From NCBI RefSeq assembly GCF_017811815.1, contig NZ_JADKZI010000003.1, positions 1 through 64,000 on the forward strand: a stretch of DNA of 64,000 bases. The letters run 5' to 3'. Origin of the DNA: Flavonifractor sp. AGMB03687 (lineage in GTDB: Bacteria; Bacillota; Clostridia; Oscillospirales; Oscillospiraceae). Positions 51,459 through 60,407 of this stretch are shown here, piece after piece; positions within the stretch are counted from its first letter, which is position 1; every line of letters begins with the position of its first letter. The notes under the pieces are model-generated. The model searched no databases. It was given only the letters and a program-made list of their open reading frames with translations, and was not told the origin of the DNA. The translations under genes were made by a program, and so were the position numbers.

Positions 51459-53717
51459 CTATTTCAAATGCCAGATGTCCCGGTTATATTCCGTGATGGT
51501 GCGGTCGGAGGAGAAGAAGCCGGAGCGGGCAATGTTGACCAGCATCCTGCGGCTCCAGGCAGCCCGGTCCTCATAGTCAGCCAGGCACCGCTCCTTCACC
51601 GCGATGTAGTCCTCCAGATCCAGCAGCGCCATAAAGTAGTCCTTGGCGATGAAATCCTTATAGAGTCGGCTCAGGCTCCCGGCATCGCCGAGGGCCAGCA
51701 GTTCCGGACTGAGAATGAAGTCCACAAGCCGCTCCAGTTCCGGCTTCTGCCAGTAATCACTGCTGTGATAGGCGCCGTTTTGGTAGAGGGAAATGACCTC
51801 GTCGGCCGAGCGGCCGAACAAATAGATGTTTTCCTCCCCCACCAGCCGAGCAATCTCCACATTTGCCCCGTCCAGAGTGCCCAAGGTGACGGCGCCGTTG
51901 GCCATCAGCTTCATGTTTCCGGTGCCGCTGGCTTCTTTGGAAGCCAGGGAGATCTGCTCGGAGATGTCGCAGGCAGGGACCAGCCGCTCGGCGGCGGAGA
52001 CATTGTAGTTCTCCACCATCACCAGCTTCAGCCAAGGGAAGACCTGCGGGTCCCGTTCGATCAGTTTGCTCAGACACAGGAGCAGATGGATGGTGTCCTT
52101 GGCCAGGGTATAGGCCGGGGCCGCCTTGGCGCCGAATACCATGGTCACTGGCCGGGGCGGGATGTGCCCCTCCTTGATTTGAAAATACTTCCAAACGGCG
52201 TACAGAGCATTCATCTGCTGACGCTTATACTGGTGCAGCCGCTTGATCTGGATGTCCAATACGCTGTTGGGATTGATGGTCGTCCCCCGTTCCTCCAGCC
52301 ACTGGGCCAGCACGGACTTGTTTTCCGCTTTGACATCCAGCAGCTTTTCCAGGAATGCGCTGTCATCCTTATGGTCCAGCAGTCTTTCCAACTGCCCGGC
52401 ATCCCGTTTCCAATCAGAGCCAATGGTCTGCGTGATCAGGTCGGTCAAAGCGGGGTTGCAGCCCATCAGCCACCGGCGGAAGGTAATGCCGTTGGTCTTG
52501 TTGTTGAACTTCTCTGGATACAGCACATAAAAGGGGTGCAGCTCGGTGTTCTTCAGGATCTCCGTGTGCAGCTCCGCCACACCGTTGACCTTTGCGCTGC
52601 TGTGGATGTCCATATGGGCCATATGGATCACATCATGTTCATCCCAGATAGCCGTGTTCGGGTCGTCACAGCGCTGCCGCGCCCGCTGATCCAGCGCGCG
52701 AATAAACGGAAGCAGCTGGGGCGCCACCCGTTCCAAGTAGGCGGCGGGCCACTTTTCCAGTGCTTCTGCCAGAATGGTATGGTTGGTGTAGGCACAGGTA
52801 CGCTCCACCAGGTCCATGGCCTGCTCCAACTCCACGCCCCGTCCAGTCAGCAACCGGAGCAGCTCGGGGATCACCATGGAAGGATGGGTGTCGTTGATGT
52901 GGACCACGGCATATTTGTCCAGTTCCAGTAGAGAATGGCCCTGCTCCTCCAATTCCCGCAGAATCAGTTGAGCGCCGGCCGAGACCATGAAATACTGCTG
53001 ATAGAGCCGCAGCAGACGGCCGGCCTCGTCACTGTCATCAGGATATAAGAAGAAGGTCAGGTGACCGGCGATGTCTGTTTTATCAAATCGGATACCGTCC
53101 GTGGGAGCATCTGCCGGCCGCTCCACATCAAAAAGATGCAGCCGGTTGCATTTGTCGTTCTCATAGCCGGGGATCTCCAGGTCGTACTGTTTGGCCCTCA
53201 GGGAGAAACCGCCGAAGTCCACCTGGTAAGAGAATCCCGTATCCAGCAGCCAGGACTCCGGGGCAATCCAGGGGTCCGGCTCCTCCGTCTGCCGCCCGGT
53301 GTCCAGCCGCTGGCGGAACAGGCCGTAGTGGTAGTTAAGACCCACGCCGTCCCCATTGAGGCCCAGGGAGGCGATAGAATCCAGGAAGCAGGCGGCCAGC
53401 CGGCCCAGGCCGCCGTTCCCCAGGGAGGGTTCCGGCTCCTGATCTTCGATCTGAGCCAGGGAGCGGCCGTGGGCGGCCAGAAAAGCCTCCACTTCTTCCA
53501 ACAGCCCTAGGTTGATCAAATTGGCCCGGAGCAACCGCCCTACCAAAAATTCTGCGGAGAAGTAATACAGTTTGCGCTTCCCCTGAGCGTGGGACATGGG
53601 CTGTTGCAGTTCCCGTACCGCGGCGGTCAAGGCATACATCAATTCCTGATCAGAACTGGTATCCAAATCAATGCCGCGGTGCGACAGAAATGTCTCCAAA
53701 TAAGGCTGAATGCTCAT
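51459..53717 (-). CDS. Maltodextrin/glycogen phosphorylase
   Basis: 752 residues, family GT35. The PLP site is SLASKEASGTGNMKLMANGA (about 595-614). The N-terminal LGNGGLGRLAACFLDSIASL and central GITFRRWL motifs are also typical. It uses phosphate to release glucose-1-phosphate from alpha-1,4-glucans, saving ATP in fermentation. Its start overlaps the malQ stop (ATGA), and malK follows 27 bp downstream. The set makes a complete route from imported maltodextrin to glucose-1-phosphate. Confidence 0.92.
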   Translation of the reverse strand: MSIQPYLETFLSHRGIDLDTSSDQELMYALTAAVRELQQPMSHAQGKRKLYYFSAEFLVGRLLRANLINLGLLEEVEAFLAAHGRSLAQIEDQEPEPSLGNGGLGRLAACFLDSIASLGLNGDGVGLNYHYGLFRQRLDTGRQTEEPDPWIAPESWLLDTGFSYQVDFGGFSLRAKQYDLEIPGYENDKCNRLHLFDVERPADAPTDGIRFDKTDIAGHLTFFLYPDDSDEAGRLLRLYQQYFMVSAGAQLILRELEEQGHSLLELDKYAVVHINDTHPSMVIPELLRLLTGRGVELEQAMDLVERTCAYTNHTILAEALEKWPAAYLERVAPQLLPFIRALDQRARQRCDDPNTAIWDEHDVIHMAHMDIHSSAKVNGVAELHTEILKNTELHPFYVLYPEKFNNKTNGITFRRWLMGCNPALTDLITQTIGSDWKRDAGQLERLLDHKDDSAFLEKLLDVKAENKSVLAQWLEERGTTINPNSVLDIQIKRLHQYKRQQMNALYAVWKYFQIKEGHIPPRPVTMVFGAKAAPAYTLAKDTIHLLLCLSKLIERDPQVFPWLKLVMVENYNVSAAERLVPACDISEQISLASKEASGTGNMKLMANGAVTLGTLDGANVEIARLVGEENIYLFGRSADEVISLYQNGAYHSSDYWQKPELERLVDFILSPELLALGDAGSLSRLYKDFIAKDYFMALLDLEDYIAVKERCLADYEDRAAWSRRMLVNIARSGFFSSDRTITEYNRDIWHLK

Positions 53718-55222
53718 ACCTGTTCTCCCTTCCTGCCCTGAGGCAGCCGTTCATAGAGTTCCATCTGCCGCCGCAGCCGCTTTGCCAGAGCCGGGCTGTC
53801 AAAGTCGGGCAAGGCCCGCCACTTCCAGTTTCCTCCCAGCGTGGAGGGGGTATTCATCCGCCCCTCTGTCCCCAGGCCCAGCAGATCCTGCATCTGAACG
53901 ATGGCGCAGTCAGCAGTGCTGCTCCAAATGGCCCGCATCATGCCCCAGTTTTCGCCTTCAGCAGCGTCCAGGTGCAGATACTCCCGCGCCAAAGCGACAT
54001 CTTCCGGGGCGGCGGTACTGAGCCAGCCCAGTGCAGTATCGTTATCGTGGGTACCCACATATGCCACGCAGTTGGTGGGGTAATTGTGGGGCTGATACAC
54101 CCGCCCCCCACCGTCCCGGCTGTCGAAGGCGAATTCCAATACCTTCATGCCGGGATAGCCGGTGTCTGCCAGGAGCTGCTGAACAGAAGGGGTAAGAAAG
54201 CCCAGGTCCTCCGCGATAATGGAACGCCGTCCCACCGCCTGTTCCATTGCCCGGAAAAAGGCCAGGCCGGGGCCGGGTTCCCATGTTCCGTCCTTGGCAT
54301 TTTCTGCCGAAGCGGAAATGGCGTAATAGGCGTCAAAGCCCCGGAAGTGGTCGATGCGAAGTACATCATAAAACCGGAACTGGAATGAAATGCGGCGCAT
54401 CCACCAGCGATAGCCGTCCGTTCGCATCCGCTCCCAGTGAAAGAGCGGATTGCCCCACAACTGCCCATCCGCAGAAAAGCCATCCGGCGGACAGCCTGCC
54501 ACCCGGATGGGATGCAGATCGTCGTCCATCTGGAACTGCTCCGGATGGGCCCACACATCGGCGCTGTCCTCCGCCACATAGATGGGGAGATCCCCAATGA
54601 TAGAGACACCCTTTTCCACCGCCAGGCGTTTCAGACGATCCCACTGCTCAAAGAACAGGAACTGGACCCCCTTCCAGAACTGAATGTCGTGCTCCAGTTG
54701 ATTACGGGTCCGTTCCAATGCTTTTGTTTGTCGGCGGCGCAGGTCGTCGGGCCAATCCTGCCACGGTTTTCCGTTAAAATGATCCTTCAGGGACATAAAG
54801 AGAGCGTAGTCATCCAGCCAATCCTTTTCTTTTTCACAAAAAGACTGTACGCTTTTTTCCTCCCTGGCCCAGAGGCGAGCCACTGCTCTTTCAAGGACCT
54901 GAAACCTGCTTTGATAGAGCAGCCCATAGTCCACACAAGCGGGGTCCTCACTCCAGTCCAAGTTCTGATATTCCTCAGGCAGCAGCAGTCCCATCTTGGC
55001 CAAATCATCAAAATCAATAAAATAAGGGTTCCCAGCATAGGAGGAGAAAGGCTGGTATGGGGAGTCGCCGTAGCCGGTGGGGCCAATGGGCAGCAACTGC
55101 CAGTAGGTCTGGCCGCTCTCCACCAAAAAATCCAAAAACGATCTGGCGGACATACCAAGTGTCCCTATGCCCCACGGTGAGGGCAGCGCGGCGATCGGCA
55201 TCAGAATACCGGCACTTCGCAT
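53714..55222 (-). CDS. malQ: 4-alpha-glucanotransferase (amylomaltase)
   Basis: 502 residues, GH77. Landmarks are SPWGIGTLG (about 15-23), GYGDSPYQPFSSYAGNPYFI (about 52-71), the nucleophile region VLRIDHFRGFDAYYAI, the acid/base region IIAEDLGFLTP and YVGTHDNDTALGW. It disproportionates maltodextrins into lengths usable by the phosphorylase. ATG 55222 is preferred over the GTG at 55231. It lies 29 bp behind the LacI-type regulator gene. Confidence 0.92.
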   Translation of the reverse strand: MRSAGILMPIAALPSPWGIGTLGMSARSFLDFLVESGQTYWQLLPIGPTGYGDSPYQPFSSYAGNPYFIDFDDLAKMGLLLPEEYQNLDWSEDPACVDYGLLYQSRFQVLERAVARLWAREEKSVQSFCEKEKDWLDDYALFMSLKDHFNGKPWQDWPDDLRRRQTKALERTRNQLEHDIQFWKGVQFLFFEQWDRLKRLAVEKGVSIIGDLPIYVAEDSADVWAHPEQFQMDDDLHPIRVAGCPPDGFSADGQLWGNPLFHWERMRTDGYRWWMRRISFQFRFYDVLRIDHFRGFDAYYAISASAENAKDGTWEPGPGLAFFRAMEQAVGRRSIIAEDLGFLTPSVQQLLADTGYPGMKVLEFAFDSRDGGGRVYQPHNYPTNCVAYVGTHDNDTALGWLSTAAPEDVALAREYLHLDAAEGENWGMMRAIWSSTADCAIVQMQDLLGLGTEGRMNTPSTLGGNWKWRALPDFDSPALAKRLRRQMELYERLPQGRKGEQV

Positions 55223-55251
55223 ATAAAACACCAGCCTTTCTGCTGTGAATA

Positions 55252-56265
55252 TTACTGAGATTCTACTGAGCGGACGCTCTCAAGTTCCATAAGTTCAAAT
55301 CCTATGGTTTCGTAAATCGGGGGATTTTTATAGTGAATGGCCTGGAGCAGCGTCTGAACGCCGCGCGTCGCCAGTTGGGCCACGTCCTGCCGGATGGTCG
55401 TCAGCCGGGGAATACAGAAATGGGCGGCAGCAAGTCCGTCATATCCGACAACTGAGACGTCATTGGGCACATGCAGTCCCAAATCACAGATCGCCCGCAT
55501 CGCTCCAAGGGCGATCACATCGCCAAGTGCGAAAATCGCGGTCAGGTCAGGTTCCCGCTCCAACAGTGTCCTTGCTGCATCGTAGCCGTCCCCCATGGAG
55601 AAACGGCATGGGACATGATGGGTCTTGGTGTCAAATGGCAGCCCCAACTCTCTCATGCTGCGCTGGGCGCCCTGAAGCCGCTTGAAACTGATCTGCTCGC
55701 TGGCAAGATTACCGCCCAGTATTCCGATCTTTCGGTGCCCGTGACGGTAGAGATACTCGATCACAGCACTTGCTGCCGCGGTGTCATCCGTGGTAAAGCT
55801 GGACAGGTTCCCGAAGCCCAGGGACTTGGCATCGTTGGTCAGCAGAACGCAAGGAGCCGTGATCTGCTGAAACTCGCTCCGGAAACATTCCAGGTCGCCG
55901 CCCAGAAAGAGAAATCCCTTTGGACGGCGGAGCTTGACCAACTGAACGGCATACTGTACCTCGTCGGCATCTTCATCCAGGTAAGCGACATAAACCTCTT
56001 CGCCGCTTTCCTGCAGCAGGGCCTGCACCCGCTCCAAAATATCTGCAAATAGCAGGTTCTGCGTGCCCTTCACCAAAACGGCAATGGCCGACTGCGCTTG
56101 CATTTTCAGGAGTTTTGCGTTGGCGTTTGGCTCAAAGCCCTGCTCCTGCACCACCGCCATGACCCGTTCCCGGGCCTTGTCACTGACATCCGGGTGGTTG
56201 TTCAACACCCGGGATACCGTGCCCAGGCTGTATCCGGACAGGCGGGCAATATCCTTGATCGTCAT
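55252..56265 (-). CDS. LacI-family regulator of the maltodextrin operon
   Basis: 337 residues. The DNA-binding headpiece is MTIKDIARLSGYSLGTVSRV (1-20) with hinge helix NAKLLKMQAQ (about 52-61). A periplasmic-binding-like effector domain follows (about 62-330, with IGILGGNLAS and DVSVVGYDG). It is encoded inside the operon between malG and malQ, giving autoregulation. Its likely sites are the two GGAAACGTT-type operators at 59465-59488. The inducer is probably maltose or a maltodextrin. Confidence 0.88.
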   Translation of the reverse strand: MTIKDIARLSGYSLGTVSRVLNNHPDVSDKARERVMAVVQEQGFEPNANAKLLKMQAQSAIAVLVKGTQNLLFADILERVQALLQESGEEVYVAYLDEDADEVQYAVQLVKLRRPKGFLFLGGDLECFRSEFQQITAPCVLLTNDAKSLGFGNLSSFTTDDTAAASAVIEYLYRHGHRKIGILGGNLASEQISFKRLQGAQRSMRELGLPFDTKTHHVPCRFSMGDGYDAARTLLEREPDLTAIFALGDVIALGAMRAICDLGLHVPNDVSVVGYDGLAAAHFCIPRLTTIRQDVAQLATRGVQTLLQAIHYKNPPIYETIGFELMELESVRSVESQ

Positions 56266-56301
56266 CGTCTCACTTCCAATACCTCATGGGATAGGATCAG
56301 T

Positions 56302-57138
56302 TTAACCCTTGACGGCGCCGGCGGCAACACCCTTGATGATGTACTTCTGACAGCTCAGGTAGAAGACGACCACAGGGATCACGGCCATGATGAGGGCGGC
56401 CATGATTGCGCCCATATCCACCCGGCCGTAGGAGCCCTTCATATACTGAATGACAATGGAGATGGTCTTGTACTTCTTGATGTCCAGGGTCAGATAGGGC
56501 AGCAGGAAGTCGTTCCAGATCCACATGGTCTCCAGAATGCCCACCGAGATATAGGTTGGCTTCATGATGGGCAGCACCACAGAAAAAAACATCCTCAGTG
56601 GGGAGCATCCGTCAATGAGGGCTGCCTCTTCGATCTCGATTGGGATGGATTTGACAAATCCGCAGAACATGAACACTGCCAGCCCGGCGCCAAAGCCCAG
56701 ATAGATGATGATCAGGCCCCAGGGAGTGCCAAGGCCCAGCCGGTCGGTGACCAGGGACAAGGTAAACATGACCATCTGGAAGGGCACCACCATAGAGAAC
56801 ACACACAGCAGATAGATGCCTTTTGTAAAACGGTTCTGGACCCGGGTAATAAACCAGGCGCACATGGAGGTGCAGATCAGTATGACCAGAACGGAACCCA
56901 CGGTGATGAACACCGTCCAGCCCACCGCCTCCAGGAAGCCGTACTGGTCGATGGCAGTGGTATAGTTGTCCAGGCCGGTAAGCGTGGTACTGTCCGGCAG
57001 CTTAAAAGGTTCCAGATTGATGTAGGACTTCTTCTTGAAGGAGTTGAACAGTACCACCACAATGGGCAGCACATAGAAAATGCTGATGAAGGTGAACAGT
57101 CCGGTTCCCAGCTTGCTCAGATGTTCTTTCCGTTTCAT
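56302..57138 (-). CDS. Maltodextrin ABC permease, MalG type
   Basis: 278 residues, six TM segments. The conserved EAA loop is EEAALIDGCSPLRMFFSVVLP (quoted as EEAALIDGCSPLRMFF) at about 183-198, which contacts the ATPase. The N-terminal FISIFYVLPIVVVLFNSFKK is typical of MalG. Its ATG overlaps the malF stop as TAATG, so the permeases are made together. Confidence 0.9.
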   Translation of the reverse strand: MKRKEHLSKLGTGLFTFISIFYVLPIVVVLFNSFKKKSYINLEPFKLPDSTTLTGLDNYTTAIDQYGFLEAVGWTVFITVGSVLVILICTSMCAWFITRVQNRFTKGIYLLCVFSMVVPFQMVMFTLSLVTDRLGLGTPWGLIIIYLGFGAGLAVFMFCGFVKSIPIEIEEAALIDGCSPLRMFFSVVLPIMKPTYISVGILETMWIWNDFLLPYLTLDIKKYKTISIVIQYMKGSYGRVDMGAIMAALIMAVIPVVVFYLSCQKYIIKGVAAGAVKG

Positions 57139-57980
57139 TACTGCTGCACCTCCTTGGAACGAGTAGCTCTCAGCTGGAACAGGCCGATGATGACCACCAG
57201 CACAAAGAAAATGACTGCCTTGGCCTGGCCCACGCCCTCCCAGCCGGTGCGGCCGTAAAAGGTGTTGTAGATGTTCAATGCCAGCATCTCAGACATCTTG
57301 GAGGGCTCGCCGGCGGTAAGGGACAGGTTCTGGTCGAAGAGTTTGAAGCCGTTGACCACGGACAGGAAGGTGCAGATGGTGATGGAGGGCATCATCATAG
57401 GGATGGTGACCTTGAACAAACGCTGGGGACCAGTGGCTCCATCAATGGCGGCGGCCTCCATCACATCACCTGGAATAGATTGTAGTCCGGCGATGTAAAT
57501 GATCATCATATAGCCGATCTGCTGCCAGGATACCAGGATCACCAGCCCGGCAAAGCCGTACCACTCGTTGAGGTTTAGGGCGGTGGAGTAGGCGGCCAGA
57601 ATGCCGTTGAAAATGAGCTGCCAGATGTAGCCCAGCACGATGCCGCCGATCAGATTGGGCATGAAGAACACCGTACGGAAGATGTTGGTACCCCGCATCT
57701 TCTGGGTAAGAGCCAGGGCAATGGAAAAGGCGATGATGTTGATGACCACCAGGGATACCACCGCAAACAGTGCCGTATACCAGAAGGCGTGGCGGAAGAT
57801 GGTATCCTCCAATGCCTTGACATAGTTGCTCAGGCCGGTAAAGGTGGCATCCGTAACGGTAGTAAAGTCACAGAAAGACAGCCAGATTCCCATGAGAAAT
57901 GGCACAACGAAACCGATCATAAAAGCCGCAAGAGTGGGGAGCAGAAAAATGGGGAAATATCGCTTGATGGCTTTTTCCAT
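57138..57980 (-). CDS. Maltodextrin ABC permease, MalF type
   Basis: 280 residues, six TM segments, without the large periplasmic loop of enterobacterial MalF, as usual in Bacillota. The EAA loop reads MEAAAIDGATGPQRLFKVTI (about 175-194). AAAGGAGGTT precedes the ATG by seven bases. It lies behind the solute-binding protein gene and a stem-loop. Confidence 0.9.
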   Translation of the reverse strand: MEKAIKRYFPIFLLPTLAAFMIGFVVPFLMGIWLSFCDFTTVTDATFTGLSNYVKALEDTIFRHAFWYTALFAVVSLVVINIIAFSIALALTQKMRGTNIFRTVFFMPNLIGGIVLGYIWQLIFNGILAAYSTALNLNEWYGFAGLVILVSWQQIGYMMIIYIAGLQSIPGDVMEAAAIDGATGPQRLFKVTIPMMMPSITICTFLSVVNGFKLFDQNLSLTAGEPSKMSEMLALNIYNTFYGRTGWEGVGQAKAVIFFVLVVIIGLFQLRATRSKEVQQ

Positions 57981-58009
57981 AGAGATAACCTCCTTTCTCG
58001 GAGTTCCAA

Positions 58010-58047
58010 TAAAAAGAGGCAGCGGGCGGGCGCTCTGCCCGCCCGCT
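58010..58047 (-). terminator. Intercistronic stem-loop between malE and malF
   Basis: Perfect 11-bp GC stem, arms 58021-58031 and 58037-58047, loop of five, followed leftward after four bases by five U. It should stop many transcripts and stabilise the malE end, keeping the binding protein in excess over the permease. Confidence 0.75.
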
Positions 58048-58075
58048 ACTCAGGTCAGCGTTTCTTAAATCTGAT

Positions 58076-59425
58076 TTAACCGTTGACAGCAGCAGCCTCG
58101 GAGGCCCAGCCGTCCACGAAAGCGGTCACCACGGCGTTCCAGTTGGCGTTACTCTGATCGGCGGCATAGGTGGTGAGGGCGGAGCCCACGCCGTTCTTCC
58201 ACTCCTCGGAGGGCATGGTGGAGAAGTTCCAGGACACAGACTCATAGCCGTCAGCCACATACTGGTTGCCGATATTTACCAGCAGGTTGCTGGACTCCAG
58301 GTTGCCCTTGAAGGGGATCACGAAGCCCATGCCGGCGTTGCCGGAAGGCATGGCGCCCTCGCCGCCGCACATAGCCTTGGTGCCGGTCTCGGAAGTCACG
58401 CACCAATACATGAAGTCCAGGGTGGCCTGGATATCGGCCTCGGAGGCCTTGGCGTTAACGCACCAATAGTTCTCAGTACCGGTGCACAGGCCCTGCTTTT
58501 CCTCGCCGTCCACGCCGATGTAGATGGGCAGCATACCCAGGTTCTCGTCGCCCAGCTCAGCCACGTCGTTATAGGCCCAGGTGCCGTTTTGATAGAACAC
58601 GGCCTTACCGGTCACAAACTCGGCCACAGCGTCATCGCCCGTCTTGGTGGACAGCAGGCTGGGCTCACAGGTGGCGTTGTTGATGTAGAGATCCCAAATC
58701 TGGCGATAGTTGTCCAGATAGGTGCCCTTGATGGCGTCGGTGTTGTCGATGCCGTCGGCCTTGTACTCATAGTAGATGGGCAGGTTGGCCAGGTGGGTCT
58801 TGAAGCGCCAGTCGGAGGAACCATCCATACCGGCGGAGGTGAAGGCGGAGAAGCCCAGCTCGTCCTTGCGGGCGGTGATGTCCTCAGCCACCTTCTTCAG
58901 GTCGGCAAAGCTCTTGATGTCATCGGCGGAATAACCGGCCTTATCCAGAAGAGCCTTGTTGTAGATGATGCCATAGGTCTCCAGCACATAGCCGATACCG
59001 GCCATCTTGTCTCCGTCCATCAGAGCGAACTCGTCGCTGGTCAGCTCACCAGCCACTTTGGAGCCGGACAGATCATAGCAGTAATCCTTCCAGGAAGCCA
59101 AACCCACCGGGCCGTTCACCTGGAACAGAGTGGGGGCGTCGGTCTTGGCCATCTCGGACTTCAGGGTAGTCTCGTAGTTGCCGGAGGCGGCGGTCAGCAC
59201 GGTGACCTCCACACCGGTCTCCTTCGTGTAGATCTCCGCCAGTTCCTGCCACTGGGCATCGGACTCGGGCTTGAAGTTCATGAAATAGACCTTGCCGCCG
59301 GAAGGCGTGTCGCCGTTGCCGGAAGGAGTAGAACCGCCGGGATTGGTAGTGTTTCCGCCGCAGCCGCTCAAAAGGGACAGGGACAGGGCTGCTGCCAGGC
59401 CGAGCGCAAAGAGCTTCCGTTTCAT
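58076..59425 (-). CDS. malE: Maltodextrin-binding lipoprotein
   Basis: 449 residues. The lipoprotein signal is MKRKLFALGLAAALSLSLLS with the lipobox LLSGC (Cys 22 anchors to lipid), followed by a Gly/Asn/Ser linker. The mature part is a family-1 solute-binding protein (YTKETGVEVTVLTAASGNYE strand, GKAVFYQNGTWAYNDV and SAFTSAG elements). It captures the sugar outside the cell for MalFG. ATG 59425 has AGGAGG nine bases upstream; the longer frame crosses the operators and is rejected. The maltodextrin substrate is inferred from MalQ and the phosphorylase. Confidence 0.9.
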   Translation of the reverse strand: MKRKLFALGLAAALSLSLLSGCGGNTTNPGGSTPSGNGDTPSGGKVYFMNFKPESDAQWQELAEIYTKETGVEVTVLTAASGNYETTLKSEMAKTDAPTLFQVNGPVGLASWKDYCYDLSGSKVAGELTSDEFALMDGDKMAGIGYVLETYGIIYNKALLDKAGYSADDIKSFADLKKVAEDITARKDELGFSAFTSAGMDGSSDWRFKTHLANLPIYYEYKADGIDNTDAIKGTYLDNYRQIWDLYINNATCEPSLLSTKTGDDAVAEFVTGKAVFYQNGTWAYNDVAELGDENLGMLPIYIGVDGEEKQGLCTGTENYWCVNAKASEADIQATLDFMYWCVTSETGTKAMCGGEGAMPSGNAGMGFVIPFKGNLESSNLLVNIGNQYVADGYESVSWNFSTMPSEEWKNGVGSALTTYAADQSNANWNAVVTAFVDGWASEAAAVNG

Positions 59426-59464
59426 TTCCAATGACCTCCTAAATTTTATATTTCGTCTGTTCTT

Positions 59465-59532
59465 GGAAACGTTACTGGAAACGTTTCCGGTTTTGACGAT
59501 GTTATTATACATTTTTTGTGTAATAATAGCAA
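59465..59532 (-). promoter_or_regulatory. mal operon promoter with two LacI operators
   Basis: TTGCTA at 59532-59527, 17 bp, TATAAT at 59509-59504. Just downstream, two adjoining 12-bp units share GGAAACGTT: the perfect palindrome GGAAACGTTTCC (59477-59488) and GGAAACGTTACT (59465-59476). They begin at about +9, a position for repression by blocking. The palindrome has the central CG of LacI-family operators and could also serve as a CcpA site. Confidence 0.8.
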
Positions 59533-59853
59533 TACTGATTTTTATTTATCTGTATTTTTTGTATAAATGCTAAAATTACAATTTCGATATTTGTTTATAA
59601 TAAACATACTGCATCGTAATTTTCGATATTCCAGAAATCATCTTTTCTGTTTTATATTACTTAATAAATTTTTACACTTAGATTTGTTCCTGTGCTCATT
59701 GATAATTCTTTTAAGAGGCTTTCCCATTAGAACTATATCGCCACCGAAAGACGATTCAGAAGTCCAGAGAATGTTGCTGCTCAAAATGGAGAAGATCAGA
59801 GATGAAGAAATTGCAATACGCCCAAAAGCATTGTACGCCTGACCGCATAAAAA
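59533..59853. other. AT-rich stretch without a convincing gene
   Basis: This 320-bp stretch is strikingly AT-rich compared with both flanks. A rightward frame at 59567-59842 is open for 91 codons, but its first half is the Phe/Leu/Ile product expected of AT-rich DNA. Its second half (GFPIRTISPPKDDSEVQRML) looks more protein-like and may be the end of a decayed gene. No ribosome binding site is seen. It is probably foreign remnant DNA. Confidence 0.5.
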
Positions 59854-60145
59854 TCAGGCATCTCTCTCCGCTTCTTCCGCTGGAAAGGGATGCCTGTCCG
59901 TTTCAAAGTGATTCAGTTCGTATGCCAGTTCCCATGCCAATTTGAACCTGCAGAAAAAACTGTCCATGGAGCGTCCTTCCGCAATCAGACTCTGGTTATC
60001 CATGATCCGCAGCACCAATTTTCTCTCTGTCTTTTCCAACCGCTCGATGAGCTTGCTTGTGACAATCTTCAATTTTCTGCTCAGCCTCTGTCATGGGAAG
60101 TGGCGTGTAAAATCTGTTGTAGAGCTGTTTCAGAGTGTCGTTCAT
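59854..60145 (-). pseudogene. Frameshifted small helical gene (DUF6809-like)
   Basis: AGGAGG precedes ATG 60145, which opens MNDTLKQLYNRFYTPLPMTE in one frame. After about 30 residues (EAEQKIEDCHKQ) the sense continues in another frame as KLIERLEKTERKLVLRIMDN to a stop at 59854. Joined, the two halves give a roughly 97-residue helical protein like the DUF6809 proteins common on clostridial mobile elements. A one-base change near 60060-60075 (CAAGCAAG) explains the break. Family assignment is by eye. Confidence 0.6.
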
Positions 60146-60254
60146 GTGTCCTGCCTCCTTTATAGCAAGACACCATACCACAGGTTAGTTGAAAAAGCCA
60201 CTAAAATATTTGAATGGTTCCTAATCGTTTGGACGCTTTGAAACATAGACATAA

Positions 60255-60293
60255 AAATAGCCGCAAGCCACTTTTCGTGGCCTGCGGCTATTT
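60255..60293. terminator. Stem-loop between the remnant gene and cca
   Basis: Arms 60255-60271 and 60277-60293 (AAATAGCCGCA-GCCAC with one mismatch), loop of five, with A on the left and T on the right. It probably terminates cca leftward. The rest of 60294-60407 shows nothing I can name. Confidence 0.7.
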
Positions 60294-60407
60294 CCCCATT
60301 TTCGTCTGGGGTGACACCCCAGGGCCTCTCTCAATCGGTCATTCTTGGGTTCATCGCAAGATGTCCTTATAAGGAGTAGCCCTTACGGCGCACTTTTTTC
60401 TTGTCTG

